Both the position numbers and the translations under genes were made by a program. Positions 1-13,527 of a stretch of DNA of 64,000 bases are shown here, in pieces. The notes under the pieces were generated by a model, which searched no databases, had not been told where the DNA came from, and saw nothing but the letters and a program-made list of their open reading frames with translations. Each line of letters begins with the position of its first letter. Within the stretch, counting starts at the first letter, position 1. Source of the DNA: Oopsacas minuta (taxonomy: Eukaryota; Porifera; Hexactinellida; Lyssacinosida; Leucopsacidae); the NCBI GenBank assembly GCA_024704765.1, contig JAKMXF010000307.1, positions 1-64,000 on the forward strand. The letters are read 5' to 3'.

Positions 1-1560
1 ATAGTATAGTATATTACTGTTACTACTACTAAGAGAATGTATTATGTTATTTGTTTGTATGCTACATATACGTATTGTACTGTTAAATTTATGGTTTGAC
101 TTATTAAAATCTATTATGTTGACTTTTAATATTCTAATATTAAATAAATCAGGCCGCGTGTGGTAAATCATTTAAACTGATGACTAATAATTAACTAGGA
201 GCGCAGTAGAATCACACCTATAGATAATACATTATACTTTGAAAGTCGATGGTAATCACAATCCATGCCATTGCCCTAGTATATAGAATGCTATGCTATC
301 ACATACCCTGAAATGACGAATGATTCTATCCATTATGGTTGCCATTACCATCTCTGTTTTCAACTCCTCCTGAACCTATTGAACAAACTTCCTAATATTT
401 TCATCACCATCAGCGATTGCCAATAGCACTCTGTTTTCTACACCAGGAGTAATGTCAAATTCTGAGGTTGATATAAAAGAGTTTAGTTTATGGATGGGTT
501 AATTCAACCTGATTTATGCTAAAAGCTGCACTTGTAGAGAGTAAATAGTACAGTCAAATACTTTGCAGAAGAGTATGTATCTTGATCTTGTTTGTAACTA
601 TTTCACTTCAAGACAAATGAAGGGAAATTTACGGCATCGAGTACTAAATTATATTGACGGTATTTCCTACGTGCAGTGCGTAGCTAGGGGGGCACGTGAC
701 AGCCGTAAGGATTTAGTATGCTGTTAATTTTCAGTAATAGCTAAAGTTGGGAGCACAGGAGGCACATAACTACTACCCGTCAGGATTGAATAATGTTCTA
801 ATTGTTTAAACGTTTGACCATTTTCTAGTGAAATTTCCAAAACTGACCTTCAAATTCCCGGATATTTCGGGAATGTATAGATATTCTTGCTAAAAGCTGG
901 CCGCTGACAAGTTATTTCAATCGTAACACTTCGGGCGTATTTGGTTTAGTATTTAAATTCATACACAAGTGATTCCTATGAAACTATTAACTATTTATCT
1001 CATTAAATATTCATTTTTAGTCTTCATGATTTCACAATGAATCAATCCATCACATCTTCTGTTAATGGTAGGTAGCATATCTCTGTATATAGCTAATAGA
1101 GAAATACGGGGCGCATGCATTAGGTCGAATACTGATGTTGCCGATAGATCGAATTTATTTCAGCTTTGATTTGCCATATAGTCAACTACATGTTAGTACG
1201 TACATGTATTAGAATAGTGAACTATTTTAGTGACATTTTTTTTGGTTTCGCGTGGAAAGGTAAACAAATAGACGTAGGTACAAAGTAATGGAGAACAAAA
1301 CGTATTTCCGATGCGTACTTAATTAGAAACTCTGTAAAGGGACGAGTATATTGAACAACGAATCGAAACTAGTCACTCCTAAATCACCCCATAATCATAC
1401 AGTCGAAGAATACAATTCAGAGGTGCATGAATTGAAAGCCAAAAGCAAGAATATGGCCTAAAGCATGCATGGAAGCTTAAGGGAAATATTTGACGGTACA
1501 ACTAGGAATAGTTTAGCTGCATCTGAAATATTATTCATAAAGTTGAATCTTCCATGTATC
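1..1560. other. AT-rich stretch without a recognisable gene
   Basis: No coding pattern or TIR pair was recognised here. One short motif around 250-300, reading roughly ccattgccctagtatatag, recurs in similar form near 8790-8835, so part of this stretch is probably dispersed repeat. Confidence 0.5.
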
Positions 1561-1569
1561 ATGCTAGGA

Positions 1570-2770
1570 GGAGGATGCAGCCCAAGATCCCTCTGACAGC
1601 GGAAGAGTTCTCTCAAGTATTACCAGGTTCTATTGATAATGCAACAGCTGTCGTTTTGGCGTCACAAACAAATGGTGAATTTCTTGTCTGAAGTTATTCA
1701 TATCCAATTTTATGGGACTTTCTACACCGTTCCACTTCAATTTTATCAATTGTGGACAATAGTTATCACTGTTTGAACAAAATCCTTTCCAGGAATCCAT
1801 TGTTTGATGACCTCAAAATAGGAGAGGCTTTATAAATCTATTTTAGATTGTATATGTTCTAAATTTCCTTACTTTCGACCTAAAATGGCAATATCTGATT
1901 GGGAAATAGCACCACGCAGAGTTTTTAAAAGCAATTATCCTGAAATAAAATCTGTGGGTGTTGGTTTCATTTCACAAAAAGGATTTGGGCCAAAATTCAA
2001 AAGACAGGCTAAACAAAAGGTTTCAAATCTAAGGCTGGAATATCCCAATAAACAAGAACATTACTGTCAATACCTTTTCTTCCAGCATCACTTATCAATT
2101 CTACATTTGATCTTTTACTGCAACCTATTGTCTCAGACTTTGAAAGGCCATAACTTGAAATGTTATCTAAGTATTTCAAAAAAAGATGGATATTGCAAAT
2201 ACATCCGAAAGAACTTTCTGCTTTTGATACTCAAACGACGACAAACAACGCTGAAAGCTACCACGCAAAGTTGAGGCAATTGTGAAGACTTCTAATCCAA
2301 GAATTTGAAAATTCCTTTCTACATTGAATAATATAATCGAAGACACAGATAATGATATAGACAGATGAAGACTTGGTAAATTATATCCAGGCCTCCAAAG
2401 AGAAAATATATACTAAAATCAAAGCAGCGAGAGGATTATAAGCAAAAATTCAAGATGGCATATTTACACCTCTACAATATCTAGCAGCAATCAGTAAAAA
2501 CATTGGAACTAGTGACATAGTTTCTCTTGAGACACAGCGTCGGATACTTCAGATGGTAATCGTGGTGGTGATGAAATGGCAGCAAATCCAGGAATTTGTA
2601 CAATATACCTGGGACCGCGCACAGAAACGTGTGTATTTCTGCCATGCAGACACGCAACCTTTTGCACAACTTGCAGTAATACGATTGAGCAATTAGGCCA
2701 ATCCTGTCCAGTGTGTTGTTGCCTGATCATGACAAAGCAAAATTTAAATATTGGCAAATGGAAAGATTAG
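1570..2770 (+). pseudogene. Decayed MULE transposase with C-terminal RING finger
   Basis: Conceptual translation across several frames gives MULE (Mutator-like) transposase landmarks in the right order. Around 1710-1790 there is a GTFYTVPLQFYQLWTI block, the usual DGTF..P..F.QL..I segment. Around 1885-2000 there is SDWEIAPRRVFKSNYP, equivalent to the (D)FE.A....F...P block. Around 2230-2275 in another frame there is TTNNAESYHAKL, the TNN.(A/V)E..H..L signature. At 2576-2770 an open frame encodes a RING-type finger with spaced Cys/His residues (LPCRHATFCTTC and CPVC). The RING follows the transposase on the same strand, which suggests one MULE-RING fusion. At least three frameshifts and several stops disable it. 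TIRs were not identified. MULE identity is well supported; the fusion is inference from adjacency and order. Confidence 0.65.
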
Positions 2771-3340
2771 ACAAGTACAAATAATGCTATTTACAATTTT
2801 ATTATTACATGCAAGCGTAACGAGCAAAATATCTGAAATTACGATCTGTGCCGAATGCTAGTTCATCAATTAGAGTGGCATTATTCATTGGAGGCACTGT
2901 AGTATGACAGATCTACTACCATTACAGTTTTACTACCTCTATTACTGGTACCATGGATACTCCATATCCATGACAGAGTTACTACCTTACATGACAGAAT
3001 TATTACCCTTTGATCATGACATGAAATCGTATAACTCAACTCTTAGATCTTTTCACACTAATAATAATGCATTTTAATGGTTTCTTTGTTTCTGCTCTAG
3101 AGTTTTATTAATAGCAATATGTCTACTCACTTCATTTATTTCGAAATTGTTACTTTACTAAATATGATAGCAATATATATTCTAAAATATAATATGAATT
3201 TGATGAATTACTGGAGATACGTTAGACAATTAATTGACCATCCGGACAATACCAAGAAACACAACTTATGAAAGTATAGTAGGTCATCCACTTCTCAATG
3301 ATCATCGTACACTAAAAACTGTCGGTGTCAAAATATGTAA
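2771..3340. other. Non-coding gap
   Basis: Short degenerate repeats only, for example several variants of 'gacagagttactacc' around 2905-3000. No gene seen. Confidence 0.4.
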
Positions 3341-3599
3341 TACAGTGGAATCCGCTTAATCGGGACTGCTCGGGAGTCAATGTTTTGTCCCGATTAATCG
3401 ATTATGATTTATTTAAGTACGAGCCTTTGGCTCGTCGCTTCTCGATGAACTCGGCACACTGCGCCTCGAGGTATTCAACGGACAAACAAACAGACCAACA
3501 ATTGAGATTGAATAATATTGATTTTGTTTGCAATATTCAGACTCAGCATACTCGATTCCAGTGTACTCGTTAAAGTATGATTCGACCTTAATGTTGAAA

Positions 3600-3782
3600 T
3601 TTGTTTACTTTATATTCATATAAACAACTATAAATTTACATATGAGAAACTTGAAAATGCGAAATTCGGATTCAGCGTACTTAGTTACCCTTGGATAGCC
3701 GTTTAGAGCAAGCCTGTATGTATATTTTGAGATTTGGCTAATTTGTTTACTGTATATTCATAAAAACAACAATAAATTTACA
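3600..3782. repeat. Local tandem duplication that records the empty pogo site
   Basis: Sequence around 3604-3690 (containing 'aaatttacatatgaga' then 'cggattcag') is repeated at 3739-3782. That second copy is cut at 'aaatttaca' by the pogo element and resumes at 6355 with 'tgattaatc' and 'cggattcag'. The uninterrupted first copy acts as an empty-site reference. Confidence 0.6.
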
Positions 3783-3784
3783 TA

Positions 3785-6352
3785 CCGTACAATGGGGGTA
3801 CTTTGACCCATTATTCCAAGTTAATCAATGTATCTAGTTAAACAATACCTTTGAATATTGTATTTTTAGATTATTTTTTCTTGTTGGCATGTAACATGTT
3901 TCAGTAATACATTAGCTAAGCTTTTGTGTACTACTAACTAGTTTATCTAAAATTTATGTCGGGCCAAAGCTAAATTTATCTTGGGGTGAAATTGTCCTGC
4001 TATGTTCAACTCGTTGGAATATGAATATTTCATATAAAGACGATAAAAATACTAAATTATATAAAGGTATAAGGGATGAAATTAACATGGGTATACTTCA
4101 TACTTTATGTTCTAACACACATTCCATTCTAATCATGTCCATCGGTGATCCAATTCCGGGACCTTATACATCCCTCTGCTATTGACTAAGTCTGGGTCTT
4201 GAATCGTCATTTTTATTTCGCTCCACGGATAAAATATTTCATCTTTTTTTTCCGGCCACTTCCAGTACTTTCCATATTTTATCATTACGTTAACCACTGC
4301 CCCTTTTACGTCCAGCACCTCTACTATACCTGGAAATAGTTCGCTTTCATATTGAACAACTACATGAGAGCCCACTTTGGTTTTCAAATGTTTTGTGGTT
4401 GCCACTGTTATCTCTTCTAGTTCCATATCTGAATCCAAAACCTCCTTGTTCTTTACAGTAGTCTCTTCTTGGTCCTTCATCATATCAGACATGTCAGTGA
4501 GGATATTATCTCCACAAACACAATCTCTCTCTACTCCGAGTTCGATATTTTCCTCTGTTACACTCTTCCCAGGTGTAACATTTAATCTCCTTTTTTTCTT
4601 CTAGGTTCTTTAGCTGTATCTGTACGGAGCTCACTTAATTTTTCTAAAAACTAGAACTAATAAACTCAAGATCATCCCTTTTATGAGGGAGTCTAGATAG
4701 AACCTGACCTCTATCTAATGGGTATATTCCTGCCTTCCTAAAACCTGAAATTATATTGTCAGCTGCCTTTCCCTCTATAGATTCGTGAAGTTGTTTTAAT
4801 TGCCTGGGAAATTGATCCTTTGACATCACTGAAGATTGTGTAGATGTATTCAATTTCCAGGCTGTTAGAACTTTCCGCCAATTTAGCTTTAGAGGTTTGT
4901 AGAAAGCAATATCCAATGGCTGTGTAAGATGTGTTGAGTTGGGTGGGAGACAAACAAAAGCTATTAGGTTTTCTTTACAGGAATTTATTACTTCCCAGCT
5001 CATATGTGATGAGAAATTATCTCCTAATAAGACCTTATTCCCTTCCTGGCGTTTGAGCTTTGGTAAAGCTAGTTGGAAAAACCAATGGTCAAATATAACA
5101 CTATCAACCATCCAGACTTGCTTCTATTGTATCTAGTGCCAGAAGGCCCTCCCTCCGTCCAGGTGCTCCATAAGCGTTCTGCCTTGTAAACCACATAAGG
5201 GGGAAGTAATTCTCCCATAGCATTTCCACAGTACATTAAACTCGTAGATACTTTAGATGTATTTACGTAATATCCGTTGTGGATATTTACAACCCCTTCT
5301 GCATATTACTTTCTTTGTACCTGGGTCGTCAGTTAAATTCGTCTCATCGTAGTTCCATATATTCGATGGTTGGATAGAATCTAGTTCCTTTGACATGTGA
5401 TTAAAGAATTGATTTATTGTTTCAGAAGAAAGAGAAGCTTTTGTTTTGTTGATATTTGAAGAAAATCTGAGAGAGATATTTTTATTGCGTTTTAGAGAAC
5501 TACGGATCCATTCAATTTCTGGCATGCTTTGTTTGAATCTAAGTTCTGTGTATCCAGGTTTATCCAAATAGGATTAAACAATATACCTCAGATCATACGT
5601 GTCAAGAGGAAACCCATAATCATTCATTACTATGCAATACTGTACAATTGCATTTTCGGCTTTGTCTGTCAAAGCTTTGTGTCCACCAAATGGTAACCTA
5701 TGCTCCCCCTTCAGCTTGTATTTTAAGGTGCTTCTTGGGATCTTAAAATGCTTAGCTGCATTTCGCTGAGTTATCTTTTTTGCACGAATTAATTTCAAAG
5801 CAGAGTCTAATTTTTCTGTAGAGTAGTCTCTGTATGTCCTACTGCTTGAAGCCCGTTTATATTCACGTGGCATTGCTAATTGTGGTCTATTAAATTTAAA
5901 CATTTTATATTGATAACATATTCCATTGTGGGGCCAACCCACCCCAAATTTTCGACAAAATGATGATTCTCAATATTACACATATAATACAAATGTAACA
6001 GTACGCACTTGTTTGTTGTTTGAATAAATATTACTTTATTATGGTATACGATGGAAAAACTTGACTGAACAATGTGCATAATGATGTCCTTCTTCGAAAA
6101 ATTCCAAAGAAGTTCTAAATATAATTACTTAGTTGACATATGACTCTAAATACTTAAATGAATGAAACAATGATTCATAAGATGTCAACACCTTCTGAAT
6201 CAAAGTGATTATATTGATATATGTCGAATGTTACTTTTGATTTTTAGCCAAGGTATTAAACCGCAATATTTAAAACTATTTGGCTATATTTCACTAAATA
6301 TTCTAAATGGGGCAAAGTAACCTCTTAGGGTCAATTTCGCCTCATTTTACGG
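3785..6352. mobile_element. pogo-like DNA transposon with TA duplication
   Basis: The TIRs read CCGTACAATGGGGGTACTTT on the left and CCGTAAAATGAGGCGAAATT on the reverse complement of the right, continuing into GACCC on both. TA dinucleotides at 3783-3784 and 6353-6354 are the target duplication. The adjacent tandem copy at about 3650 gives the uninterrupted target, which fixes both boundaries. It carries the minus-strand transposase at 4133-5873. Confidence 0.8.
4133..5873 (-). pseudogene. pogo/Tigger-type DDE transposase with C-terminal Tudor/SH3-like domain
   Basis: Read on the minus strand from an ATG at 5873 (MPREYKRASS). An N-terminal psq-type helix-turn-helix (ITQRNAAKHFKIPRSTLKYK) is followed by the DDE_1 domain. 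The catalytic Asp motifs are NYDETN near 5350, LLGDNFSSH near 5015 and LTQPLDIAF near 4910. A stop lies near 5574, and frameshifts fall near 5250 and 5110, where the reading frame resumes at a GNAMGELLPPYVVYKAE segment. After a second break, 4133-4492 encodes an acidic stretch and a small beta-rich module (VGSHVVVQYESELFPGIVEV) resembling the Tudor/SH3-like tails of other pogo-like transposases. The element is inactive but close to full length. Confidence 0.8.
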
Positions 6353-6379
6353 TATGATTAATCTAAAAGTGTGAAAATC

Positions 6380-6505
6380 GGATTCAGTTTCTTCGATATA
6401 TTTAGTGAAGTTTTATTGAATTCTATTTACTTCCTTGATAACACGATAAATACATAGTTATGCGACAATTTCAAAATTCCATACCGTAAATCCTTTCCTT
6501 GACAA
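6380..6505. repeat. Dispersed repeat, inverted relative to 60184-60380
   Basis: The sequence around 6410-6500, with 'acgataaatacatagttatg' and then 'cctttccttgacaacgg', appears as its reverse complement near 60215-60300. Sequence identity looks high over more than 100 bp. It is an interspersed repeat whose class I cannot name. Confidence 0.6.
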
Positions 6506-8055
6506 CGGACAAATAATCATTGAGATTTAATAATATAGATTCAAAACTAGTTTTCATGGTCTCAGATCATAACCAGAAATATCTTATTACACTACTACTA
6601 TATCCTGATTATATAGGGAGTGAGCAAAGTTTATAATCTTAGTTTGTGAATTGCAATTGTATCGGTATTGTATTGTTACGGTTGTAGAATATTAAAATAT
6701 CTAGTTTTAAAACCAAACCATATTATAATGATTCTTCATAAATGTTGCAGTTTATGGACGTGCACACGGGGACGTTGCATGAGGTGCCTGAATTAGTTAG
6801 AATTTTGAAGTTGTCACAAGTTAGAATCGTTTTGAGACTACTACTGTCACAAGTTAGAATCGATTTTAAGAATATTAGGTTATCGTCACAGAAAAAGGAA
6901 TGATAACAAAGAAATTTGGGCCAGAAATTATTCTAGAAAAATTTGAAATCTACTCTGAATTGTAGAACGACAAACCGGACAAGGTTGTTCCAATTCTTCA
7001 AGCATTTCACTACATTCCCTGCAACAACAAATATGCCTACAAGGGTAAACGGAACATTCGCCTCAGGAATTTTCGTATCCTTTAGCGGTTTTAGTAGTGT
7101 TTCTTTGTTTTATAGAATAATAAAGAAGATGGATAATGTTGCGAAAGATCGATATAAAAGGTAGAAAGCACAAAAGGTGGTAGGAAGGGCAGGATTTATA
7201 AGATAGGACGGGATCATCACGGGATATTTCTTAGATTAGCTAGCAAAAAGGTTATATGAAGGGTTGATTGGGGATTTTAATGCTAGTCTAGATTCTGATG
7301 AATGTTTTGTTCTGATTAGCTATATAATGGTCTGGGGTGGGAGTATGTGTTTCATATAAGGGAGAAGATGATGGCTAGATTTCGAACTGTCATTATTGTT
7401 GCTAAAATCGACTGTAAGTGTCCAGGTCTTTTCATGTTTGGGAAATTGGGACCAGAAATATTTTTCGAATTTTTAGCGGAATAAGTAGTGTTTCTTTGTC
7501 TTATAGAAATGAAAAACAAGATAGACAATGATTCAAACGATCGATATATATGTAAGATAGAAAGGTACGAATATTCCAGATGCGAGATTTCTAAGAGACC
7601 ATATTTCCGAGACCAATTTCCGGATACGGAATTTCCTGAAACGAAAGTTCCGCCATTTCCTACAAGGCAGTCTAACTTGTGACAGTAGTATCAAAGAGAG
7701 ATTCTAACTTGTGATAGTAGCATCCAAAGAGATTCTAAATTGTGACACCTTCAAAATTCCAACTAATTCAGGTACCTCGTGCACACTAAGCACGTCCATA
7801 GACTGCAACATAAATATACAATCGTTTAATTGGGATGAAATCCCAATTAAGCGAATACAATGTTCATATTCGGTTAATCGGATAAGAAATCCTGAATAAC
7901 CGATATGAACATTCAAATATTTGGTTAATCGGGATAAATAATCCCCGATAAACCGATTCACTGTCCCAATTATCCGACGATTTTTCTATGTAAAAATCTG
8001 CTCCCAAATCATTGTCCCGTTTAAGCGGATATCCCGATTCAACGGCTTCACTGTA

Positions 8056-9448
8056 GTACGACCGTGTATCAAGTCAATCACTGGTTCAAACAACTTTCTC
8101 ATACATCCCATGTCAAACTAAATTCTGGTTTGGTACAACGAACTCAGTCCAATTTCTATATAAAAATACGTGGAAGAAAACAGTTCATACGAAAATGTAA
8201 AATTATCTTGTTCATGCCTGGTTATGTAATATAACTCGAGAGCAGAATCAAAGAAACCATTGAAAATGCATTATTATCAGTGTGATAAGAACTAAGAGTT
8301 GAGTTATTCGATTTTATGTCAATATCGTTTCAAAATGTACTATTAGGGTATGGAAAGTTGGGTATATACTATATGTGTGTAGGTTTGTCTGGCCGCAACA
8401 TTGAAGGATGTTAAGTTATGGATGAATATTGGCTCAAATATGCCACCCACGGTCACTACTATAACTCTGGAACGCGCGAACTTTATGATGACAAAATTTT
8501 GATATTTTGTACAGCAACATCCTTAGATTCTATGCTATAAATTTTGAAACCATAAATGTATTAATTTCGTCTCTACCTAGTTTCAAAACAGGGGCATTTT
8601 TCTGACATATTTGCTAACTAAGCAAACAGATGACGTCATTTTGGCCTAATAATAGTTTGTAGATGTAGACTGTGAGTAATGTCAAGTATCAATAATATAT
8701 ATATTCGGGTCAAAATGTACCGTTTAAATTTATCGCAATATATCTCCATTATTTCCTTAGAACTGACTTGCCCAATCCCTGGTCCAAGTCCATTAATCAG
8801 CACCATTGCCTTAGTGCATAGAATGCTATGGACTGGCATAATGTGGATTCAAAATCAAATATTCGTAAAATCCATTGGTTTAGTTGCCCAAACGAATCTA
8901 AATTACCAAGAGACATCTTGTTTTACCCACTGGTTAAGAATAATTGGGAAGAAGTACAATCCGTCTACCTCATGTCAAAATATCATTCAACATGCCATTA
9001 GTACTTAGATCTAAATTTTCTTCTGAGCAGCTGCATTCTATTACTATTTCAACTACTGGTATGGATAATTGGAAGCCTAAGTCTTCTACTGTCGTAGCCC
9101 ACCGGAGATGTGGATCCATGTAGGCGTATAGATGGTTTGATTTCAGATTTTGTATGCTGGTTGTATAAGGCTTAAAAACAAAGTTGGTTGCGCCATCCAG
9201 ATAGTACCGGTACTTCTGCGATAATACTGGAGGTGATACGCGGCTTTTTGTTTAGTAGTCTGGGCACTGCTTTGTGCTTCGAGTATGATGAAAATCTCAA
9301 AAATATTGAAATTCGGGAAATTTTGATATTTTTGTGAAGTCATGATGACATTATGATCTCATGATGAGTTAGTATTTAGCCAAAATCATGGCGTCAAGAC
9401 ATTTGGCACATTGAGGGGTACCTGTGATTCAAATTTTACATTTATATC
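8056..9448. other. Stretch without a recognised gene
   Basis: No protein family recognised. It contains the second copy of the 'cattgcc(t/c)tagt..atagaatgctatg' motif (about 8803-8835), also seen near 265-297. Confidence 0.4.
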
Positions 9449-10713
9449 CATTGCTTACTATATACACGGCTAGCTAAGCAAAGAATTGCCAATTAATTTC
9501 CAGGCCATTGACTAACTTCTGTTTGATCATGAAGAATTGCAGACATCATTACAAATTCAAGTAAAATAGGTTTTCACATCTGACGGAAATACTTAGAATA
9601 ATTTTGAGAATGATTTCTCAGTAAATTTGACCACAAGGACACAGCAAATTAAATTCTATATATGCTAATTGTACTAATTTTAAATGCATTTGCCTCAATT
9701 TTCCTGGAATTTAGTAAGAAATTTTATCTCTATTAACTTTCTAGTTTTATGATTATATAACATCGTTAAGACTTAGCTTATATTTGGTTCATTCAAACCG
9801 CAAGTGTAATAATTTGATGAATGACTAAATTGATAAAATTCTTTCACAATCATAAATCATTTCGAAACACTTATTCTACGTTTTACTACCAATACCCTAT
9901 TGCGTTAAATGTTCTCACACATGATAAATTTAGGGTTAAATTATAGCTTATCTTATGCATAATATAATATTTAGCACTCGATTCTAAATTAGAAATAAAA
10001 TTATTGATGCTCTGTTGTTGGTTGCAACTCTGGCTATAAGAATTGACCTGAAACCCAGGCTACAACTTTGCTCAGGACCGTCCTTTTCGTACAACTATAT
10101 TTTTGTACCGGAAGGTGACTCCTTTTTAATCCACGCTGGAGGTGATTTTGATCTCATAGACCTCGTGGAATAATGAGCAAAGCACTTTAGAACACTAAAA
10201 TCGGACTAAATTTCACAAAGTTACAATTATTTTACTATATATGCCAAAGTCTATGGGTATAAATGCAATAACTGAATGAAGACAAACTATACGCTATACA
10301 CGTTGTTCATATTCACTTTGCTTATGCATACTAGTCCACAAGACAAGCATTTCTATGGGTACTTATTTTATGTTATTTCTTCTATAATGTTTTACAAAGA
10401 GAGGTCATAAAACTAACTAACATAATACAAATATTTCGAGTTACACTCCATCATGTCAACAGACTCAGCACCTAGAGAGAAAATTCATGCAAAATGATTA
10501 TAATCTATCAGTTGCAATGGTTCATCACTAATTGTCAGTTATCACTTTTGAATGTCTATTATTTGAGGTTTATGCTAATTAAGGATTCTATTGTCCGTAT
10601 ATATGTGTCAACTCCTATAGATTTGGATATCATACCCACCCGTGTATCGTATTGTTCTTATATAATGGAGGAAGAGTATTTCTTTGAGACCTTGACTTTA
10701 ATACCAAATTCAT

Positions 10714-12381
10714 ATGAAATCTGCAAATAAACGGAAATATAATGAAGATTATATCAAATATGGATTTACATCCATACTTAAAGAGGGACGGGAACTACCA
10801 CAATGTGTAATATATTATAAGGTGTTATCTGAGGGCTCGATGATAGCAAGTTTTCAAAACGCCATTTATGCGGGTGCCACCCAAATCTTGCAGATAAGGA
10901 TATAGATTTCTTCAAGCACCAAGAGGTAGGAGTAGAGCGAATCCGTATAGATCACAGAAGACAATTGAGTCAACAGACACAAGCAGGTCTTCGTCCCAGT
11001 ATATGGTGGCTTTGCGAATCGCTCAAGAAAAGAAACCACATACTATAGCAGAAAAATCTTATACTTCCCTGTTGCTATTACATCGTGCACTGCATTTTGG
11101 GAAATAGCACCGAAAAGAAACTTGCCTCTCTCGAATGACACATTCAAGCGCCGAATTAAAGATATGGTAGATGATGTTGAGCAGCAGGTAGTTGCTGAAA
11201 TTTTGGGAGCCCCGTTGAACACGTTTTCAATTCAACTTGATGAGTCAACGGACGTTTCTAGTTGTGCACAACTACTGGTATTTGCACGATACCTCAAAGA
11301 CGGGGACTTTAAGGAAGAGTTCCTATTGTTCCATTGCTTGGAACACGACTACAAAAGGAGAAGATGTCTTCCAGCTGGTCTCTGATTGCTTTGATAGAAT
11401 GAGACTTACTGGAAGAATGTTTCTGCTTGCACAACAATTGGTGCTCTTGCTCTGATTGGAATTCATTCGGGATTCGAGCTCGAGTGATGATAGTGAATCC
11501 CGTTTCGAAACACAATCACTGTATGATATACTGATACGCTCTTGCGTCTAAAACACTTCCATCTGAACTAAACTTGTTTTTGATTATGTTGTCACCATGG
11601 TCAATTTTATCAAGTCCAGTGCTCTGAATACACGAGTGCTCCGTCTATTGTGCCAAGAATTAGATATTGACCATCAAAATTTGCTGTTCTATACTGAAGT
11701 TCGTTGGCTCTCACGAGGGATCATGCTCTCTCGCGGATATTCACTGAAAAACCAATTGCTTGAATACTACAGATCAGAGTATAGGTGCTCTCGTAAAGCC
11801 TCACCTCTTAGCATTGCGAAATGAATTTCAAACTTAATTCCCAGATCTGTGTGACCTGGACATGAAAATGATTCGAAATCCATTTAGATTCAATGTAAGT
11901 TCTATGCGAGACAGAGTCCAAGAGGAATTTGTTGAATTAGGCAATGATTCTAATGCCAGAGATACATTTGAAAAACTCGCACTCACAAAGCTCTGGTGCG
12001 AAATGAACTTGATGTATCCCAACGTGGTAGAGCAGTAAAAACTTGTTGATGTTTCCCAGTACTTACCTTTGTGAGCAAGGATTTTCAGCACTTACTAATT
12101 ATAAACACATTTTGAGCGCAGTTGTCTGTGGAAGCTGATCTCCGTCTGGCCCTTTCAAAAACGGTGTCACAAATTGATAGCCTGATACACAACATGCAAG
12201 CATTCCACTAATCAATTATGAACTTTATTTATATTGCTAGATTAGTAACAATTTTACTTTTCACAACTGGATAAAAGGGATTGTAAACCTAATATTTACA
12301 ATGCAGGCCATTTTAAGGGGTACATCAAATACAAGATCCTGCTTGAAGGGTACGCAACGAGAAAAGGTTTGAGAATCACTG
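10714..12381 (+). pseudogene. hAT (ZBED5/ZMYM6-like) transposase fossil
   Basis: The N-terminal segment at 10714-10900 reads KRKYNEDYIKYGFTSILKEG then ELPQCVIYYKVLS, the BED/zinc-finger-proximal block of ZBED5-like hAT proteins. At 11122-11390 the frame gives LSNDTFKRRIKDMVDDVEQQ and FSIQLDESTDVSSCAQLLVF, which contains the conserved LDESTD. At 11597-11790 it gives VNFIKSSALNTRVLRLLCQE and TEVRWLSRG, and near 12055-12085 the C-terminal TYLCEQGFSAL dimerisation motif. Frameshifts and stops separate these blocks. A hAT-like 3' terminus ('ggtttgagaatcactg') lies at about 12366-12381; the matching 5' TIR was not found. Confidence 0.75.
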
Positions 12382-13527
12382 GGATAATCGAAGGTATAAT
12401 TTAATAAGTATGTTTATTGCAATTTGTTCCCATTTACACAAGTAAATTATGTAAGGGCACGAGGAACAAGTTTGACAGATCACGGGCTGGGAGTTTTGCC
12501 TCCTATTCTCCCGTGGCGATGTCCTGAACAACATCCAGTAGTTCCAATTTATTAGCCGAAATATTGGAAGAATGTTTGCTTAATTACTTTTTTAAGTTAG
12601 AAGACAATGCAAATAGAAATTTACAAATGTAAGTCTGCTCTGGAGTAGATTTACATTTCCTTTGATACGCAACAAATCTACGTTTACGCAATAAAAACTA
12701 CATTTGATCCAGGTTTTAGTTTAAGGTTAAAAATTGGGCTATATACTTAGCAACGTATGTTGCTACATTTAAATAAATATCCGAATAAATTTAGTGAATT
12801 AATCCTTGTTAGTGTTCAGATTATCGAGTGACTGGGTGTATTGTATTCATTTACTACTCGGATTTTACGTGATACCTAGTATTAAGAAATAGACTATGAC
12901 TATATTTATGCATATATTACCAACATTCTAAGAATCTATTTATTAGAATGAAGTTTACAAATAATGAATTATATTGCGGCATATGACCTTCTAATTCCAC
13001 TTAGAATAAATCTCCAAATATCTTTCTTGTGTCTTCTCCGCCAACAAGCATCTATGAGATGGGTCTCGAGTAATTCAGGATTAGTTGTCTGTCCTCTTTT
13101 CTAGGCGTGTACATGAGTCACTGGGTCTACGAAATTCTTGAAGTGGTTCACTGTGTAATGGGTATATCCAGAGTTTGTGGATGGATAAACGTTTGGATAA
13201 TTGGCAAAGACTGGCTGTTGAGCGATCAGGTACAGTAACCCTAATTATATCACCTGTACCTCCCTCAACACCCCAAATACCCACTGGCCAGTTAACAGTC
13301 TCCCCCTATTATATTTTCGTTTGTCGAATTTGGATTCATCTAACGATATTGCCAGCACCTCCAATTGGTTGAGGGTTCAGTAATATTTCTTCCAACATAT
13401 ATTCCTCAACTAATATATATAACTAATATTAGACTTCATATGTGTTCTAAAAGTGGCTTCACAAATCGCAAACTATATAACATGATATTGAGGGAAAGAT
13501 TCCAGCGGTGCGAGGAGAATCTTATAT
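12382..13527. other. Filler inside the long-TIR element
   Basis: No recognised protein or RNA gene. Open frames here are short and overlapping on both strands with no family signature. Confidence 0.4.

Larger units (their letters stand above)
3343..8053. mobile_element. Tigger-like TIR element, outer shell
   Basis: The left end begins CAGTGGAATCCGCTTAATCG after a TA. The reverse complement of the right end begins CAGTGAAGCCGTTGAATCGG next to a TA at 8054-8055. CAGTG(G/A)A termini and TA target duplications are typical of pogo/Tigger elements of the Tc1/mariner superfamily. Sub-terminal copies of the 'ttaatcggga' motif recur near 3390 and 7850-8030. No transposase of its own is visible, so it looks like a non-autonomous shell that was later invaded by the pogo element at 3785-6352. 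An internal inverted pair lies near 6757-6840 and 7690-7790 (a shared block around 'cctgaattagtt'). Confidence 0.6.
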
